Shown piece after piece: positions 60,859 to 64,000 of a DNA stretch of 64,000 bases. The position numbers and the translations under genes are program-made. The notes below the pieces were generated by a model that saw nothing but the letters and a program-made list of their open reading frames with translations, was not told the DNA's origin and did no database searches. Origin of the DNA: Callipepla californica brunnescens (taxonomy: Eukaryota; Chordata; Aves; Galliformes; Odontophoridae); NCBI GenBank assembly GCA_023055505.1, contig JALIRH010000146.1, forward strand, positions 248,001 to 312,000, read 5' to 3'. Within the stretch, counting starts at the first letter, position 1, and every line of letters begins with the position of its first letter.

Positions 60859-63800
60859 TTACTCACGGACACAGTGCAACATCTCCCAGCGCTGAGCTTG
60901 GCTGCTCAGCTTTTGCAGTTCCTCCTGTGAGTGGCACAGAGGGGTGATGTGATGAGAGACACGCAGGCTTAGCACAGGTGCCGAGTGGGAAGGCTTGGGC
61001 CGTGCTCACCTCCTGTCGGCACTGCTCCTGAGCTGAGAGGACCTGCTGCCTGCCCTGTTTGAGGAAAGCCAGCAACTCTTCTTGTGCAATCTGAGATTCC
61101 AGTGCTTCAAACTGCACCTGCTCACAGTTCTCAGCTCGGATGCTCAGCTTTTTCAGCTCCTCCTGGAGGGAGTCGACCTGCCAGTGGCACAGAGGGGTGA
61201 AGTGATGAGATACACGCAGGCTTAGCACAGGTGCCTAGTGGGAAGGCTCGAGCCATGCTCACCTCCTGTCGGCTCTGCTCCTGAGCTGAGAGGACCTGCT
61301 GCCTCTCTTGTCTGTGGGTTGCCAGCTTCTCTTTTTGTGCAGCCTGACGTTTCTGTGTGTCCCAGTGCAACTTCTGGCAGTGCTGAGATTGCCTGTTTAT
61401 CATTTGCAGGTCCTCCTGGAGGAAGCGGATCTGCAGTGGCACAGAGGGGTGATGTAATGAGAGACACGCAGGCTTAGCACAGGTGTCTAGTGGGAAGGCT
61501 TGGGCCGTGCTCACCTCCTGTCGGCTTTGTTTCAGATGTGGCAGGAGCAGCTTCTTGTCTTGTCTGAGGGAAGCCAGCTCTTCTTTTTGTTGAATCTGAG
61601 ATTCCAGCGCTTCAAACTGCAACAGCTCCCAGTTCTCAGCTCGGATGCTCAGCTTTTTCAGCTCCTCCTGGAGGGAGCTGACCTGCCAGTGACGCAGAGG
61701 GGTGATGTGATGAGAGACACGCAGGCTTAGCACAGGTGCCTAGTGGGAAGGCTTGGGCCGTGCTGACCTCTTGTCGGCTCTGTTTCAGATGTGACAGGAG
61801 CAGCTTCTTGTCTTGTCTGAGGGAAGCCAGCTTCTCTTTTTGTGCAGTGTGAGATTCCTGTGCGTCACGCTGCATCTGCTCCCAGTTCTCATCTCGGATG
61901 CTCAGCTTTTTCAGCTCCTCCTGGAGGGAGCCGACCTGACAGTGGCACAGAGGGGTGATGTGATGAGAGACACGCAGGCATAGCACAGGTGCCGAGTGGG
62001 AAGGCTTGGGCCATGCTCACCTCCTGTCGGCACTGCTCCTGCCTTGACAGGAGTTGCTGCTTGTCCTGTTTGAGGGAAGCCAGCTCCTTTACTTGTGCAA
62101 TCTGAGATTGCAGTGCTTCAAACTGCAACTGGTCCAAGTTCTCAGCTCGGATGCTCAGCTTTTTCTGCTCCTCCTGGAGGGAGTCGACCTGCCAGTGGCA
62201 CTGAGGGATGATGTGATGAGAGACACGCAGGCATAGCACAGGTGCCTAGTGGGAAGCCTCAGGCCATGCTCACCTCCTGTTGGCACTGCTTCTGAGCTGA
62301 GAGGACCTGCTGCCTCTCTTGTCTGTGGGTTGCCAGCTTCTCTTTTTGTGCAGCCTGACGTTTCTGTGTGTCCCAGTGCAACTTCTGGCAGTGCTGAGAT
62401 TGCCTGTTTATCATTTGCAGGTCCTCCTGGAGGAAGCGGATCTGCAGTGGCACAGAGGGGTGATGTGATGAGAGACACGCAGGCTTAGCACAGGTGCCTA
62501 GTGGGAAGGCCTGGACCGTGCTCACCTCCTGTCGGCTTTGTTTCAGATGTGGCAGGAGCAGCTTCTTGTCTTGTCTGAGGGAAGCCAGCTCTTCTTTTTG
62601 TTGAATCTGAGATTCCAGCGCTTCAAACTGCAACAGCTCCCAGTTCTCAGCTCGGATGCTCAGCTTTTTCAGCTCCTCCTGGAGGGAGCTGACCTGCCAG
62701 TGACGCAGAGGGGTGATGTGATGAGAGACACGCAGGCTTAGCACAGGTGCCTAGTGGGAAGGCTTGGGCCGTGCTGACCTCTTGTCGGCTCTGTTTCAGA
62801 TGTGACAGGAGCAGCTTCTTGTCTTGTCTGAGGGAAGCCAGCTTCTCTTTTTGTGCAGTGTGAGATTCCTGTGCGTCACGCTGCATCTGCTCCCAGTTCT
62901 CATCTCGGATGCTCAGCTTTTTCAGCTCCTCCTGGAGGGAGCCGACCTGACAGTGGCACAGAGGGGTGATGTGATGAGAGACACGCAGGCATAGCACAGG
63001 TGCCGAGTGGGAAGGCTTGGGCCATGCTCACCTCCTGTCGGCACTGCTCCTGCCTTGACAGGAGTTGCTGCTTGTCCTGTTTGAGGGAAGCCAGCTCCTT
63101 TACTTGTGCAATCTGAGATTGCAGTGCTTCAAACTGCAACTGGTCCAAGTTCTCAGCTCGGATGCTCAGCTTTTTCTGCTCCTCCTGGAGGGAGTCGACC
63201 TGCCAGTGGCACTGAGGGATGATGTGATGAGAGACACGCAGGCATAGCACAGGTGCCTAGTGGGAAGCCTCAGGCCATGCTCACCTCCTGTTGGCACTGC
63301 TTCTGAGCTGAGAGGACCTGCTGCCTCTCTTGTCTGTGGGTTGCCAGCTTCTCTTTTTGTGCAGCCTGACGTTTCTGTGTGTCCCAGTGCAACTTCTGGC
63401 AGTGCTGAGATTGCCTGTTTATCATTTGCAGGTCCTCCTGGAGGAAGCGGATCTGCAGTGGCACAGAGGGGTGATGTGATGAGAGACACGCAGGCTTAGC
63501 ACAGGTGCCTAGTGGGAAGGCCTGGACCGTGCTCACCTCCTGTCGGCTTTGTTTCAGATGTGGCAGGAGCAGCTTCTTGTCTTGTCTGAGGGAAGCCAGC
63601 TCTTCTTTTTGTTGAATCTGAGATTGCAGTGCGTCACGCTGCATCTGCTCCCAGTTCTCAGCTTGGATGCTCAGCTTTTTCAGCTCCTCCTGGAGGTAGC
63701 CGACCTGCCAGTGGCACAGAGGGGTGATGTTATGAGAGACACGCAGGCTTAGTACAGGTGCCTAGTGGGAAGGCTGGGGCCGTGCTCACCGCCTGTTCGC

Positions 63801-64000
63801 ACTGCTCATGCCCTGAGAGGAGCTGCTGCCTGTCCTGTTTGTGGAAAGCCAGCTCCGCCTTGCAAACAGTCAGCTCCTCTTTCATGATAGCCAGCGTTTG
63901 CTCGCTGTCCCGGTGCAACATCTCCCAGTGTTGAGCTTGGCTCCTCAGTTTTTGCAGCTCCTCCTGGAGGGAGCAGACCTGCCAGTGGCACAGAGGGGCG
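60859..64000 (-). CDS. Membrane-anchored coiled-coil repeat protein, copy 2 (5' part beyond window)
   Basis: Exons 3-15 lie 30,640 bases right of their copy 1 counterparts: 63978-63790, 63704-63537, 63452-63285, 63199-63032, 62946-62779, 62693-62526, 62441-62274, 62188-62021, 61935-61768, 61682-61515, 61430-61263, 61177-61010 and 60924-60859. The frame is open through all of them, phase-0 borders are intact, and the same terminal TAA is present. Differences from copy 1 are few (for example Ser for Gly in the second residue of the 61682 exon). Exons 1-2 with the membrane segment would lie just outside the window, so this copy cannot be judged complete. Function unknown. Confidence 0.68.
60925..63452 (-). 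repeat. Tandem four-exon modules (1,011-bp period), copy 2
   Basis: Same arrangement as 30,285-32,812: exon sets repeat at offsets of 1,011 bp. The number of modules equals that of copy 1, so no module was gained or lost after the segmental duplication. Confidence 0.9.

Larger units (their letters stand above)
44155..64000. repeat. Segmental duplication, copy 2
   Basis: This is the second, direct copy of the segment that starts at base 1. It carries the same order of parts: env remnant, putative LTR, satellite with embedded solo LTR, integrase remnant, AT-rich tract and coiled-coil gene. Unique parts are nearly identical to copy 1, whereas satellite blocks differ in copy number. This suggests a young duplication with a fast-changing satellite. 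The window stops inside exon 3 of the coiled-coil gene, so whether an ANP32E-like piece follows is unknown. Confidence 0.9.

Overview
The window looks like vertebrate nuclear DNA from a bird, most likely chicken or a close galliform, and probably from a small, repeat-rich microchromosome. The grounds are CR1 LINE fragments, avian-type endogenous retrovirus (ERV) pieces, very short introns, a CpG-island promoter and abundant minisatellites. Species and chromosome are inferred, not shown.

Layout: two near-identical copies of one large segment lie head to tail. Copy 1 runs from base 1 (already inside it) and copy 2 from about 44,155 to the window end. Each copy reads left to right: ERV env remnant and putative LTR; a short unique spacer; a large satellite made of (CA)n punctuated by GTGCAC; a 736-bp solo LTR inside that satellite; an ERV integrase remnant; an AT-rich tract; then a minus-strand gene for a membrane-anchored coiled-coil protein. 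The satellite spans about 28 kb in copy 1 but only about 14 kb in copy 2. The shortfall comes from fewer higher-order repeat units and other block gains and losses.

Only copy 1 is seen right of the coiled-coil gene. There lie CR1 pieces, CCATAG-type minisatellites and the first three coding exons of a minus-strand ANP32E-like gene with a CpG-island promoter. Exons for the acidic C-terminal tail are not found before the next gene, so this ANP32E looks truncated. Its first intron holds a large inverted pair of minisatellite arrays.

Protein-coding content is therefore small: one coiled-coil gene (complete in copy 1, 5' end missing in copy 2) and three ANP32E exons. Hundreds of long His/Thr-rich and Cys/Val-rich open frames are products of the stop-poor satellite, not genes.

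Most notable points: the satellite with its 3,141/3,141/2,325/2,299-bp higher-order array; the recent tandem duplication; and the coiled-coil gene, whose eleven 168-nt phase-0 exons each encode 56 residues (8 x 7) and have expanded in 1,011-bp blocks of four exons.
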